Numbered from the stretch's first letter, positions 1 to 9,312 are shown. The stretch: 64,000 nucleotides of DNA from Paenibacillus polygoni (GCF_030263935.1 NZ_CP127162.1:3109501-3173500); one strand, 5' to 3'. A program made the numbers and translations. The notes: generated by a model from the sequence alone, not told the origin.

Positions 1-1042
1 CACTGTTCTTTACTTGTCTGGCTAAAACAGCGGCAATCTCCGCTCTTGTAATCGGTGCATTTGGATGAAAATGAAGATCTCCTTGTTTATCTTCTCTACC
101 TTGAATCAGCCCATATGCTCCTGCTGTTTCCACATAGTCGTAGTACCAATCTGAGGTTTTGACATCTGAAAAAGTGGGCGCTATCTGCTGTTTCATATCA
201 AGCCCGAGTGCCACGACTGCTGATTTGGCAAATTCAGCTCTTGTCATATCTCGAAGCGGTTCGAAATTGCCTTCATTTGTGCCTTGCAGAACCTCGCTTG
301 ACGCAAGCTTGATAATCGAATCCTGTGCCCACTTTAGTTTCGTTATTGCTCCTTGATCTTTAAAGCCTGCGAGGGTTTGGGCCGAGGTAGGCTGACTTAT
401 TTTTTTTACAGGTACATCCCCTACGGTCTTTATCTTCTCGCTCACTTGATCCGCTGCTGTACCCCCCTCACGAATCGTAATCGTTGGCTCACTTATTTGG
501 TGTTTCATGTTTAGACCTGGGTTGTCCGGCTGAATAATAATAGACTTCGTTTGTTTTAATGTGACCGTCCCTGCTTTTAATGCATGGAATGAAATGGTTC
601 CTGCTTTTCCATATCCGGTAAAAAGTTTAGCATCCTGCGAAGTAATCGCTTCTGAGATCTGTATGCTTCCTTTAGGATCAATTTTATTAACAAGACTCAT
701 CGGATTGCTTGTTTTCTTGAAAACCTGCGGAGATAGTTTCTTAGTACCTGAGTCTGGTTCTAGCAGTGCTGCGTCATAATCCATATGAATTTCATATCCT
801 TGAACACGGCTGTAGTCACCGGTAAATCCTTGCAGCCATATCGCAACCTCAATCGTATCCCCCACCTTAGCCTCATATACCGAAGGCACCAGACGAATCA
901 TCGGCAGATTGTCACCTGCGACCTTATTCGTATTCTTCACCTCTGAAGCTGCGGACAGCGAACCCGCTGGAATAAAGCAGAACATGATCCAAAGTGCAGC
1001 TGTAATAGCCATCCATCTGTTCTTTGTCTTCAATAGACTCAT
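1..1042 (-). CDS. cohesin-domain plus SLH-domain surface protein (3' end outside window)
   Basis: The minus-strand frame stays open from an ATG at 1042 to the window edge, giving 347 visible residues; the rest lies off the left end. It starts with a signal peptide (about residues 1-31, ending PAGSLSAAS). Residues about 45-190 read as a cohesin-type beta-sandwich (VYEAKVGDTIEVAIWL near the start, FTGYGKAGTISF later). Residues about 225-347 contain SLH repeats, with W/F-x-P-x-x-x-M/I-T-R-A-E signatures (FEPLRDMTRAEF and FHPNAPITRAEI). SLH domains bind pyruvylated secondary cell-wall polymer, so the protein probably sits on the cell surface and displays a cohesin. AGGGGG lies 10 nt before the ATG. 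It is 95 nt downstream of the dockerin-bearing protease on the same strand, which suggests an anchor-and-cargo pair. That pairing is inference; further SLH repeats probably follow off-window. Confidence 0.85.
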   Translation of the reverse strand, partial: MSLLKTKNRWMAITAALWIMFCFIPAGSLSAASEVKNTNKVAGDNLPMIRLVPSVYEAKVGDTIEVAIWLQGFTGDYSRVQGYEIHMDYDAALLEPDSGTKKLSPQVFKKTSNPMSLVNKIDPKGSIQISEAITSQDAKLFTGYGKAGTISFHALKAGTVTLKQTKSIIIQPDNPGLNMKHQISEPTITIREGGTAADQVSEKIKTVGDVPVKKISQPTSAQTLAGFKDQGAITKLKWAQDSIIKLASSEVLQGTNEGNFEPLRDMTRAEFAKSAVVALGLDMKQQIAPTFSDVKTSDWYYDYVETAGAYGLIQGREDKQGDLHFHPNAPITRAEIAAVLARQVKNS

Positions 1043-1075
1043 TCTTCCGCATCCCCCTGTCGTATGCAATATGTA

Positions 1076-1107
1076 GAAGAGAGGACATTTATCCCCATCC
1101 TCTCTTC
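1076..1107 (-). other. intergenic hairpin between protease and SLH gene
   Basis: A perfect 10-bp inverted repeat (GAAGAGAGGA / TCCTCTCTTC) with a 12-nt loop lies between the protease stop and the SLH-protein start. No T tract follows on the minus strand, so it looks more like an mRNA-processing or stabilising stem than a full terminator. It may set the ratio of the two proteins. Confidence 0.5.
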
Positions 1108-1137
1108 AGTCAAACCTAACCTTTCAAGTCTGCTTCA

Positions 1138-4100
1138 TTACTCGAATTCATAATTGTTAATAATGTAGGATATATCTAGAAGATCAACACTATTGTCGCG
1201 ATTTAAATCAGCGGCTGAAGTTTTTGCATTCGGCCAGTTTGCTCCTTTTACAGCGCCAAATACTTTTGCTGCTAGCTGTAAGTCAACGAGATTCACATGA
1301 CCATCCTGATTCAGATCCCCTGCCGTAAGTGGACCAAAGTTCACAGACTCATTGCCATCTACGGTTACGGAACTCGATTCAGAGATGTGACCTGGTACAA
1401 CCACACGCACGGTGTAGGTACCTTTTGGAACTTCAATGGTATACGTACCATCCGCACTTACGACATCAGCACCCGCTACTTGTCCATTTGAACTTCGTGC
1501 TTCCACAACGACTTTATGCACGCCGTCCGCGCCTTGGTACCAAGTATCACTGTAGTTCACATCTTGGAAGGCCTCTGCATCAATGCTGCCTGTGATCTTG
1601 TATAGATCCGGATCAGGAGTTGAAACCTGCGACACTTTAACCGTACCACTCGAAACTTTTCCAAGAGTGATATCTTCTGATTCACTATTTAAGACTCGCA
1701 CATTGGACAGAGAGAAGGTAAAGTCTCCTGTTTCTGGACTAGCAAAATGGAAGGAGGCAAGCGCTCCTTTACCCGTGTAGCCATCCGGAATCCCGGCCAG
1801 AGAAATGACGTAATCCGTTTTTGCTTTTCCGTTACCAAGATCTGCTGTTTCCTCTTTAATAATCGGTGACACTCCCGGGTTCTTCTCTTCTTGATAAGTA
1901 GCAAGCGCCACACTTGGTGTTACCGACCCTTTCACAAGATCTTTATCGTACGTTAAGCTGAACTGAGCGGTATAAAGATCTTTTGTGTCGGTAAAATCAA
2001 TGTCTACATGGAACGTTTCATTGACAGATACTTGCTTTTTAGAGAGGTTTGCCGAAAGTGAGACGGCGCCTGGTACTGGCTCTCCTGGCTCTCCTGGCTC
2101 TTCCGGCTCTTCTTCGCCATCTGAATTATATTTCACTACATGAGCAGGCTCCAAGAAACCATTACCAACGAAATCATATACGTAGATTTGATATTGGTTT
2201 TCCCCTTTTGTTACGGGTACTTCGATGGTAAACTTTCCGTCTGAGTCAATCATACCGGGAACATATTCCATTTCGCCGTCTACTTCGTATTCCGCATCCA
2301 CAGCAATACCTGAATAGTTTCCAAGCAGTTCAACTACAAGGTCATCCTCTATTTTCCCTGTAATTACCCCCATGTTATCTTTCACTTGGATCGCAGGATC
2401 ATGAAGAGAACTGACTGGGGCTTCTTTATCGATAACAAAATCATACAAAGCATCCTTTACAATTTCTAATCTTTTGTCATCAATGCCTACATAAGGAGCT
2501 AGAACGTAAACATCTGAATCAAGCGCAAACTCCGTTTTATAATTTGATACGGTGCCATCCCAACCGGTTAAGTTATAATCTCCTGGTTTTAAACCCGTTA
2601 GAACCTCAGCGACAACCCCAATCCATTCCCCTGTATAAGCATCAAATACATCAAGTGAGAAATAGTTATTCGCCACATTTACCGAGAAATGAGCATCGGC
2701 TGTATCAACGAGATCATCTCCATTTGGAGAGAAGAACTGCGGAAAAAGTTCAAGATCAGATACGATATCAATCTTCTTTGGTTCACCGACATATACATAT
2801 ACAGGAATCTTGAGCTGATGACCCGAAGTTTCGGTCAAAATCACTTCACCATCATAATTTCCATTGGGTGTATCTGCATTCATCGTAAGGCTTACCGTAA
2901 ATTCTGTATCTCCTCCTGCAGAAACTTCCACAGAAGACTCGCTTGCCGTAAGCGTACCTGGAGCCGCTCCGTACCACTCGGTTGTAATGGTGTAAGCCGA
3001 ACTCTCAGACACAATATCACTGACCTTAATGGTTTTCGTTGCTGTATCTCCCCCTGCCAGAATTCCATAAGAAAGGAGACCTGTTTCATACGGTGTAGCC
3101 GTGTCCGTTTTCACTGCCGTCGTTTCTTCTTCCACAAGGGCTACTGCCTTGGCTTTCAGCGTACTTGTTAGATCAATTCGACCTGCACCTTGCTCATTAT
3201 GGGTATAGCGGTTTCCCTTTAGATCACTAATCTTCAGCGCATTATTCGTCATCAGTCCCTTGATCTCATACGGGTTCAGGGAAGAATCTTTATCAAGTAA
3301 AAGTGCTGCAGCTCCTGCTATATGCGGCGCAGCCATACTTGTACCTTGCAGATCCGCATATGCATCCGTATAATCACCGCCATAGGCTGGAACGGATGAA
3401 CGAATACCGACCCCTGGGGCTGAAATATCTGGCTTAATGCCGTATTTAGGAAGACCCGGTCCTCTTGAACTGAAATCACCCATCAAATTTTGCTGCAAAT
3501 CCACACCAAAATTAATTTTGTAACCTGGATTCGCATCTATTTTGGTTTTTAGTGCCGTTCCATCCTCTAAAGAGATACTTAAAGTTGGAATATAATCTCC
3601 TGGCTCGCCTAAAGTCCCCCCAAAATTACCAGGTGCATTGTTATAGATCACAGCCACTGTTGCTCCAGCCGCCTGCGCATTTTGTGATTTTTCGGTGAAA
3701 GAGATCGTCCCTCTCTGAATGAGTGCCACCTTTCCTGTCAGATCTTTACCTGCAAAATCTTCCGTTCTTCCAAGCCCTGCTGCCACAACTTCGATCGGCT
3801 GATCTGGAAGAGATGTATGATCAGGAGAGAAAGTCATTATACTGCCAAAAGTTTTAATCAGACCTTCTGCCTCCATTGTTGGAACATGAAGTGGCGGGGT
3901 GGAAGCTCCTACAGAAATAGGAATCTCTGCTGAACCCGGTGAACCGAGTGTATATCCATCTGGACCGTCATTCCCATTAGCAACAACCGCTACAACTCCT
4001 GCAAGAGCTGCATTATTAAGAGCAACGGAAGAAGGATCATACTCATTGTTAATCGCACTGCCTAGTGAGAGATTAATCACATCGAGTTCATCTTGTACGG

Positions 4101-5121
4101 AACGTTCAATCGCAGCGATAACTCCCGATGTGGCACCAGATCCGCCTGGTCCAAGCACACGATATGCATAAAGATCAGCACCATAGGCAACGCCGCGTAC
4201 CCACCCCGTACTGCCATCAGGCGTAAGCGGGTTTCCGCGTCCAGCTATCGTTCCCGCCACATGTGTACCATGCTCCGTTGCTGCTTCGGGGTCGTTTGGA
4301 TCTGGCCGCGTTTCATATGGATCATTATCATTATCGATAAAGTCATAACCGCCTTTGTAGGCATCTTTCAAACTCGGATGGTCATAGTCTATTCCCGTAT
4401 CCAAGACACCTACTTTAATTCCAGAACCATCATAGCCGGTATCCCAGAACGTATCTGAACCGATAAAAGGAGCACTGTCATCCATATTCGGCGTTACACT
4501 GCTCACTGGGGTTGCTTTCATTTCTGCATCGGGATAAATTGCCTTCACACCAGGAAGACTGAGTAAAGAATCCACTTGATCTGCAGTGATCTCAAGCGCG
4601 TAACCATTGAATACATCTGTGTAATTTGTTTTGAGTTTTGCATTCAGTTTCGCAGCTGCAGCAGCGAATGTGGACTGCTGTCTCTTAATAACGCTTCGCT
4701 GGTTTACTCCTGATCTACTTACTCCTTGTTCACGGTTCGCCTCTTCTACGACCACTGGGTTTTCGGTTAATTCGACAATGACAGGAATCCGGTCCGTACT
4801 GTCAGAAGCAGGAACATAGTTTTGAGGTGTTACTTCTTTACTCTTTTTCTCGTTGTTAGAAGAATCTGAAGAGTCCACGTTCTGAAAATACGAGTTTGTT
4901 TTTGTACCGCCATTCCTGTTTTTCATAGCTTCTTTTTTCTTGTCTACATTCAGGGTTTTAGATGTGACGGAAGATAATTTGCTAGAATCCACTTGAAACG
5001 TTTCGGAGTGAAACTTTCTAACTTCGGCACCAGAGACGACGGCAGGGAAAAGAGCGGATATAAAAAGAGTGGAAACGACGGAGAGCGACATCACTCTTCG
5101 CATGAAAGGCTTAGACTGCAT
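1138..5121 (-). CDS. secreted subtilisin-like (S8) protease with PA, cohesin-like and dockerin modules
   Basis: This is a 1327-residue secreted serine peptidase of the Vpr/minor extracellular protease type. Signal peptide at about 1-32; I9 propeptide inhibitor at about 110-200; S8 catalytic domain with Asp241 (VGVLDTGID), His284 (HGTHVAG), oxyanion Asn384 (ANGND) and Ser595 (QGTSMAAPH). A PA insert lies at about 435-525. C-terminal to the protease are beta-rich domains, a short Glu/Pro-Gly linker (EEPGEPGEPV), a cohesin-like domain (about 1020-1170), a carboxypeptidase-regulatory-like domain (about 1176-1267) and a type I dockerin (about 1268-1327) with two Ca-binding repeats (GDLNQDGHVNLVDL and ADLNRDNSVDLLDI). 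AAGGAGG lies well placed before the ATG. Carrying both a cohesin-like and a dockerin module on one protease is unusual, and the downstream gene encodes a cohesin with SLH anchors. Substrate is unknown. Confidence 0.93.
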   Translation of the reverse strand: MQSKPFMRRVMSLSVVSTLFISALFPAVVSGAEVRKFHSETFQVDSSKLSSVTSKTLNVDKKKEAMKNRNGGTKTNSYFQNVDSSDSSNNEKKSKEVTPQNYVPASDSTDRIPVIVELTENPVVVEEANREQGVSRSGVNQRSVIKRQQSTFAAAAAKLNAKLKTNYTDVFNGYALEITADQVDSLLSLPGVKAIYPDAEMKATPVSSVTPNMDDSAPFIGSDTFWDTGYDGSGIKVGVLDTGIDYDHPSLKDAYKGGYDFIDNDNDPYETRPDPNDPEAATEHGTHVAGTIAGRGNPLTPDGSTGWVRGVAYGADLYAYRVLGPGGSGATSGVIAAIERSVQDELDVINLSLGSAINNEYDPSSVALNNAALAGVVAVVANGNDGPDGYTLGSPGSAEIPISVGASTPPLHVPTMEAEGLIKTFGSIMTFSPDHTSLPDQPIEVVAAGLGRTEDFAGKDLTGKVALIQRGTISFTEKSQNAQAAGATVAVIYNNAPGNFGGTLGEPGDYIPTLSISLEDGTALKTKIDANPGYKINFGVDLQQNLMGDFSSRGPGLPKYGIKPDISAPGVGIRSSVPAYGGDYTDAYADLQGTSMAAPHIAGAAALLLDKDSSLNPYEIKGLMTNNALKISDLKGNRYTHNEQGAGRIDLTSTLKAKAVALVEEETTAVKTDTATPYETGLLSYGILAGGDTATKTIKVSDIVSESSAYTITTEWYGAAPGTLTASESSVEVSAGGDTEFTVSLTMNADTPNGNYDGEVILTETSGHQLKIPVYVYVGEPKKIDIVSDLELFPQFFSPNGDDLVDTADAHFSVNVANNYFSLDVFDAYTGEWIGVVAEVLTGLKPGDYNLTGWDGTVSNYKTEFALDSDVYVLAPYVGIDDKRLEIVKDALYDFVIDKEAPVSSLHDPAIQVKDNMGVITGKIEDDLVVELLGNYSGIAVDAEYEVDGEMEYVPGMIDSDGKFTIEVPVTKGENQYQIYVYDFVGNGFLEPAHVVKYNSDGEEEPEEPGEPGEPVPGAVSLSANLSKKQVSVNETFHVDIDFTDTKDLYTAQFSLTYDKDLVKGSVTPSVALATYQEEKNPGVSPIIKEETADLGNGKAKTDYVISLAGIPDGYTGKGALASFHFASPETGDFTFSLSNVRVLNSESEDITLGKVSSGTVKVSQVSTPDPDLYKITGSIDAEAFQDVNYSDTWYQGADGVHKVVVEARSSNGQVAGADVVSADGTYTIEVPKGTYTVRVVVPGHISESSSVTVDGNESVNFGPLTAGDLNQDGHVNLVDLQLAAKVFGAVKGANWPNAKTSAADLNRDNSVDLLDISYIINNYEFE

Positions 5122-5534
5122 GGTATTCCTCCTTATTTCAATTCTTCCACAACTATTTTAATGTAACAGGGGTAAAAATTTTGTAGAATCCGCTGTTCTA
5201 CCTTTTTAATGATAGTTTTCATACCATATACCTGTTTTTTCTATAAAAATATAGTCGGAACGATGTAGAAATCTATCAACCAGATCCTTGATAGGTCAGA
5301 TAACTTTACACACAATTAATCATCCAATGGTTGAAATATGTACAATCTATTGTTATTTTGTCTTTATAAGTCATTATTTTGCCTAGTATTTCGAAAGATA
5401 GGAATCTAGAGCTACAGCCTTTATCATAAATCCCGATGTAGCTAGACCTAGTGTGTTGCATATTGTTTACATTTCTTTTTTCCTAACGGAGAAAACGATC
5501 CGTATCAAGAACTAGATCTTCTGTTCTTCTAGAT
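5122..5534. other. gene-free stretch upstream of the protease with several inverted repeats
   Basis: No convincing reading frame. Three inverted repeats are visible: GTAGAA/TTCTAC near 5184-5203 (on the minus strand followed by AAAATTTTT, so attenuator-like), CTATCAA/TTGATAG at 5273-5294, and TCTAGAGCTAC/GTAGCTAGA at 5405-5446 with a one-base bulge. The protease promoter must lie here, but I cannot pick a clear -35/-10 pair. The stretch is AT-rich. Confidence 0.4.
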
Positions 5535-5584
5535 AAAAAGGCCTGAACCACAGTATACTGACACCAGGGTTCAGACCTTTTTAT
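5535..5584 (-). terminator. intrinsic terminator after the TPR gene
   Basis: Stem GGTCTGAACC / GGTTCAGGCC with flanking A and T runs, ending in TTTTT on the minus strand, 56 nt after the TPR stop codon. The A-rich left flank means it could also act on plus-strand transcripts. Confidence 0.8.
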
Positions 5585-5639
5585 TAAGAGTGAATCTTCC
5601 TAAGAGGGATGTTATTCGACAACCCTGCGCTTTATTTTA

Positions 5640-6140
5640 TTAGTCCCATCGTTCATCCAATTTATCTGCATAAAAAGCAATCGCTCGTTTGTATTTCTGT
5701 ATACCCGCATTAGCCGAATGTTCGGCTATTTCCTGCAAAAGCAATCTCATCGCTCGCTTATGTTCCTTGAGATTATACTGAACCATCGCCATAAAAACTT
5801 GAAATTCCCGTCTCTCTGGAAACTCAGATAGGGCGGTCTCAAAAATTCTCTCCGCTGTCTCATACTGCCCTAGTGTTCGATATGTACTGCCTAGTCCAAG
5901 CAATGCTCCCGCTCTATCTTCCTTGGATAATTCGCCTGAAAGAGCAGCTTCATAGTAAGGCACTGCTTCTTTTTCAAGTCCTAACGTATCGTACGTCCAA
6001 GCAAGCTGATACTGTAACTGTGCAGAATCGATCAAAAGTTTCCCATCACGTAAAAGTTCTTCTAGTGTAAGTAATTCCTTGAGTGCCATCTCGCTTTGTC
6101 CATTCTCTCTTAACTGAACTGCCTGCGTTAAACAATCCAT
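5640..6140 (-). CDS. tetratricopeptide repeat protein
   Basis: A 166-residue cytoplasmic protein built of helical TPR pairs (LAWTYDTLGLEKEAVPYYEAAL and then GLGSTYRTLGQYETAERIFETAL). It resembles the Bacillales TPR_5 (tetratrico peptide repeat group 5) proteins of similar length, which probably mediate protein contacts; no partner is evident. A longer frame starts at a TTG at 6182, but GTAGGAG sits 5-6 nt before the ATG at 6140, and family members begin at this MDCL-type N-terminus. It ends in a strong terminator and appears monocistronic. Specific function unknown. Confidence 0.8.
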   Translation of the reverse strand: MDCLTQAVQLRENGQSEMALKELLTLEELLRDGKLLIDSAQLQYQLAWTYDTLGLEKEAVPYYEAALSGELSKEDRAGALLGLGSTYRTLGQYETAERIFETALSEFPERREFQVFMAMVQYNLKEHKRAMRLLLQEIAEHSANAGIQKYKRAIAFYADKLDERWD

Positions 6141-6313
6141 AGGTTCTCCTACTCTCTTCGATTCTCTTCCATTGCTCATCAATTGCTCTACCCTTGCTCT
6201 ACTATTGCTTCCTTATTACTTCCTTATTGCTTTCCTATTATATTATCAGCTTACCCTCTACTTCTGAAGTAATGTTTAATTTAGAATCATTTAATCCCAG
6301 CTGAATAACTTCA

Positions 6314-6350
6314 CAAAAAAAAAGAGACACGTACTTGTGTCCCTTTCTTT
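6314..6350 (-). terminator. intrinsic terminator after the LURP-one-like gene
   Basis: GGGACAC / GTGTCTC stem with a 6-nt loop, followed on the minus strand by nine T residues. It lies just past the stop of the broken LURP-one-like gene. Confidence 0.8.
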
Positions 6351-6363
6351 ATTATTACGTTCA

Positions 6364-6864
6364 TTAGGGCGCTGAATTAGCCGCTTGATTCTGCCTTTTA
6401 CGAATCGAATGAACCCCCATAATCACGGCAATCAGTTCATAGCTGTCTATTTCGGAGGTGTTATTATACAGACGGTATGCTCCAGAACTGAAAAAACCAG
6501 AGATTTTCTCAAAGCCAGCGACTGGGTCTCCTTGCTCATCAACGATCGCAAAATCTCTAGAGAATGCGGGTGAGGTAATCGTAAATACGCCTCTCGATCC
6601 TGCCTGGTACTCAAATTTCTTCTCAAGAAAACTCATTCTCGGTCGAACGATTCCAACAGTCTCTCCATGCGGGTCAAATACATTCCATTTATTAGAGAAC
6701 ACTCTAAATTTACCTGAATAGATCAAATGATTCGAAGAATCATAGATATCGAGCGAAGATCCAAAGGCACTTTTCAAATCGATGTACCCAAGTTAATTAC
6801 CTGAAGCATCCATAATTTCAGATATTCCTGAACTAAAAAAACGATCTTTGAAATAGAGTTCCAT
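6364..6864 (-). pseudogene. LURP-one-related/YxjI-like protein gene interrupted by an in-frame TAA
   Basis: Reading from the ATG at 6864 (AGGGGG ribosome site 9 nt upstream) gives MELYFKDRFFSSGISEIMD, then at codon 24 an in-frame TAA (6793-6795). The same frame then continues as LGYIDLKSAFGSSLDIYDSS to a normal stop at 6364. Both halves read as one continuous LURP-one-related (tubby-like fold) domain of about 166 codons, the expected family length. The downstream part alone would need a TTG at 6777 with no ribosome site and would lack the first beta strand. A single base change from AAA, GAA or CAA would create the stop. It follows a small gene by 18 nt, probably in one operon. A sequencing error is the main alternative. 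Confidence 0.8.
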
Positions 6865-6882
6865 ACACGCTTCCCCCTAAAA

Positions 6883-7230
6883 TCAAACGTTAGATGTATT
6901 TAACCCTTTGGGTCTGAAAAATTCAATCATTTTAATAAAATTCACGTTATATACCTGCTCTACATCCTGCAATGTATATAATCTGCCATCCATCTCTTTG
7001 AGGGCATAAACATAATCATGTCTTACCAAATCCATTGCTTGTTTTCCGGCATACTCTCCTTCGTAAGCCGCAAGCTGTTCATTCTCACTCTTGTTAAAAC
7101 TCAGTATTTCTCGGAAAGAGGCTTCTACAAACGCATTGACTACGGTAAGTGTATCCCCTTCCAGCTGAACGGCGCGGTATAAATTACCACGTTCATCCTC
7201 AATTAGATCTTTGTTTATTTCAATATTCAT
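6883..7230 (-). CDS. small protein of unknown function
   Basis: A 115-residue, acidic, soluble-looking protein (MNIEINKDLIEDERG start, FIKMIEFFRPKGLNTSNV end) with no signal peptide or membrane segment. I do not recognise the family. ATG at 7230 is preferred over two upstream ATGs because GAGGGA is 5 nt upstream of it. Its stop is 18 nt before the LURP-one-like pseudogene, so the two were probably co-transcribed. Confidence 0.65.
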   Translation of the reverse strand: MNIEINKDLIEDERGNLYRAVQLEGDTLTVVNAFVEASFREILSFNKSENEQLAAYEGEYAGKQAMDLVRHDYVYALKEMDGRLYTLQDVEQVYNVNFIKMIEFFRPKGLNTSNV

Positions 7231-7282
7231 GGTATCCCTCATTTCATTTCTCATATCTCTATTGTATCAGGATATAAATGAC

Positions 7283-7323
7283 AAAAAAATGCCTTACAGA
7301 CATTTGCGCCGTCTGTAAGGCAT
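7283..7323 (-). terminator. intrinsic terminator after the carboxylesterase
   Basis: A perfect 13-bp stem (ATGCCTTACAGAC / GTCTGTAAGGCAT) with a 9-nt loop and a T7 run on the minus strand, 61 nt past the carboxylesterase stop. Confidence 0.9.
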
Positions 7324-7383
7324 CTCTTTAACGTATCCTAACTGCTCCACAGATTAAAAAAATCAGGTCGCTAACCATAAATT

Positions 7384-8931
7384 TCACTTGGGTTGCAGGG
7401 CTAATCCCTTCTTCTTGAAGTATTGCTGAACAACAAAACTCATGATTTCACTTGGTTGTTCTTTTACAAATTCGGACTGCTCAGCAAACAACATTCCATA
7501 AGGCTCTTCAGAAGTATATGGCTCCCACTGCGGCAATTCCTCTCCTGTAGAATCGAGTCCATTCGGATCTCCGGTTCGGATAAAGTTGGCCCAATAATTA
7601 CACATTTGGCGAGCCAGATCGTAATGTTTACCTACAAAGGGTCTCCAACATTTAGCAAGTGTCTCAAAGAAAAACCAGAGATCCACGGAGTGGAAGGTTC
7701 CTGGGTTATCCCAACCTGGAATTTCTGCATCAAAATTATAATAGTATATTGGGGGACTAGACTCTGTGTTTTGATTAGCATGCGCCGCAATACGTATTGC
7801 ATATTCAATACTGCTTACGGCTGCTATCTTTTTAACTTCTTCTATATTGGACGACTCGGCATTACAAAGCTTCAAAAAGGTGTCGGCATCATTCCCAAAC
7901 ATATCGGCGGCCATTGTCTTGAAGTCTTCAAGTGAATCGACATTTGGAATACTAAAAAACTCAGAGGACGTGTGTCCAAACATGGTTGGAACCATGAGAC
8001 GCTTGTTTTCAAGAAACAATTCAAGCGAGTTGCCTACACAAAACGTCTGATCAACGACACTTCCCCAGAACTTACCGTACTCCACCGCCTTATCTCGGAG
8101 ATAAACAGAGTCTAATTGCCTTGCTTCATCAAGCGAAGATACACCAATATATTCAAAAAATTTCACGCCCTCCTGCTCCGCTTCCGGCAGGTTTCTCAAA
8201 AATCTCGGACTATTAGGCCCCGGGTAAAGCTCAGTAAAGATCCCGCTTTGAATAATTGCCCGCTGAAAAAGCCCTTCATTCTGCGGAGAGGTAAGTTGGC
8301 TCATCACACTTCCACCGCCGGCAGATTGTCCTCCTATCGTGATGTTGTCAGGGTCTCCGCCGAAAGCCGCTATATTGCGTTTGACCCATCTTGTGGCTGC
8401 TTGCTGATCGAGATTTCCAAAATTAGCAGGGGCTTCTGGCGCTTCCAAAGTGATTTCCGGATGTGCTAGAAAACCAAATACATTTAGCCGATAGTTAATG
8501 GTGACTACCACGATCCCGCGTCTTGCGATCCGTTCACCGTCAAATTCCATCTCCGCTGTATGACCTACCTGCAGCCCGCCGCCAAAATACCAAACATATA
8601 CGGGAAGCTTTTCATCGGTCTGATTGGCAGGCGTCCATACATTGAGATAGAGGCAGTCTTCATTCATGGCAATGTCGGGTTCCACAGCCCACTCCCGCGT
8701 GTAAATATTGTTCTCGTCAATCTCTTGTCTCACCTGCATTGAAATTGGCGCAAATTCATAAGCTTTAAGAACACCTTCCCAGTCTTTTAGGGGCTGAGGG
8801 GCACGCCATCTATTTTCACCCACAGGCGGAGCTGCAAAGGGAACTCCTTTGAAACTAGTAATCCGCGGATCGGCCGCCGGCAATCCTTGAACCCATCCTT
8901 GCTCAACCTTCACTTTTCTAAGCATATCCAT
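7384..8931 (-). CDS. type B carboxylesterase / para-nitrobenzyl esterase-like
   Basis: A 515-residue alpha/beta hydrolase of the carboxylesterase type B family, hydrolysing carboxylic esters in the cytoplasm (no signal peptide). Seen: EDCLYLNVWTP signature; nucleophile elbow GGQSAGG with Ser203; predicted Glu324 (HTSSEFFS) and His414 (GTFHSVDLW). The oxyanion motif reads WYFGGG rather than the usual HGGG, a family variant. AAAGGAG lies 4 nt before the ATG. Transcribed alone, with a terminator downstream and a possible catabolite-repression site about 70 nt upstream. Natural substrate unknown. Confidence 0.92.
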   Translation of the reverse strand: MDMLRKVKVEQGWVQGLPAADPRITSFKGVPFAAPPVGENRWRAPQPLKDWEGVLKAYEFAPISMQVRQEIDENNIYTREWAVEPDIAMNEDCLYLNVWTPANQTDEKLPVYVWYFGGGLQVGHTAEMEFDGERIARRGIVVVTINYRLNVFGFLAHPEITLEAPEAPANFGNLDQQAATRWVKRNIAAFGGDPDNITIGGQSAGGGSVMSQLTSPQNEGLFQRAIIQSGIFTELYPGPNSPRFLRNLPEAEQEGVKFFEYIGVSSLDEARQLDSVYLRDKAVEYGKFWGSVVDQTFCVGNSLELFLENKRLMVPTMFGHTSSEFFSIPNVDSLEDFKTMAADMFGNDADTFLKLCNAESSNIEEVKKIAAVSSIEYAIRIAAHANQNTESSPPIYYYNFDAEIPGWDNPGTFHSVDLWFFFETLAKCWRPFVGKHYDLARQMCNYWANFIRTGDPNGLDSTGEELPQWEPYTSEEPYGMLFAEQSEFVKEQPSEIMSFVVQQYFKKKGLALQPK

Positions 8932-9001
8932 CGTTCTCCTTTATGCAGCCGATTTTTTAAAAATATGAATTCATTAATAATGAACAACCAAGGTCTATGA
9001 T

Positions 9002-9015
9002 AGAAAGCGGTTTCA
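9002..9015 (-). promoter_or_regulatory. candidate CcpA (cre) site upstream of the carboxylesterase
   Basis: On the minus strand TGAAACCGCTTTCT matches the cre consensus TGWNANCGNTNWCA at all fixed positions except the last. It lies 71-84 nt upstream of the esterase start. Match by eye only. Confidence 0.35.
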
Positions 9016-9218
9016 AAAGTATTCATTTCATTTGTTGCAATTGTTTCCTTTCATCCGGCTTACTCCTGCTTCTTCCCACCTCTCTATAAGTTACTAATTT
9101 CCACTTCGGGTACTTTTGTTATGTAGTAAAATTGTAGAATATTAACCTAATTAATACAATGATATATGTAATATTATTAATTGATAAATACGACTCCAAA
9201 GTCAAAAAATAGCGATGC

Positions 9219-9256
9219 AAAAACCCCCACTATCATCATTACAGAAGTGGAGGCTA
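9219..9256 (-). terminator. intrinsic terminator after the flavoprotein gene
   Basis: CCTCCACT / AGTGGGGG stem, with one weak pair, followed by TTTTT on the minus strand; an outer AAAATAGC / GCTATTTT repeat encloses it. It closes the polyketide operon. The rest of 8932-9312 is AT-rich and holds only the esterase upstream region. Confidence 0.75.
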
Positions 9257-9312
9257 TTTTGATTTTCACTATTTAATGATTGCATCTTTATAAACTCCGA
9301 ACAGTCTATATG

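Noticed and set aside
2689..3171. Open frame of 160 codons on the plus strand inside the protease
   Set aside because: Antisense to a well-supported gene, with no ribosome site and a low-complexity, Cys/Arg-rich composition.
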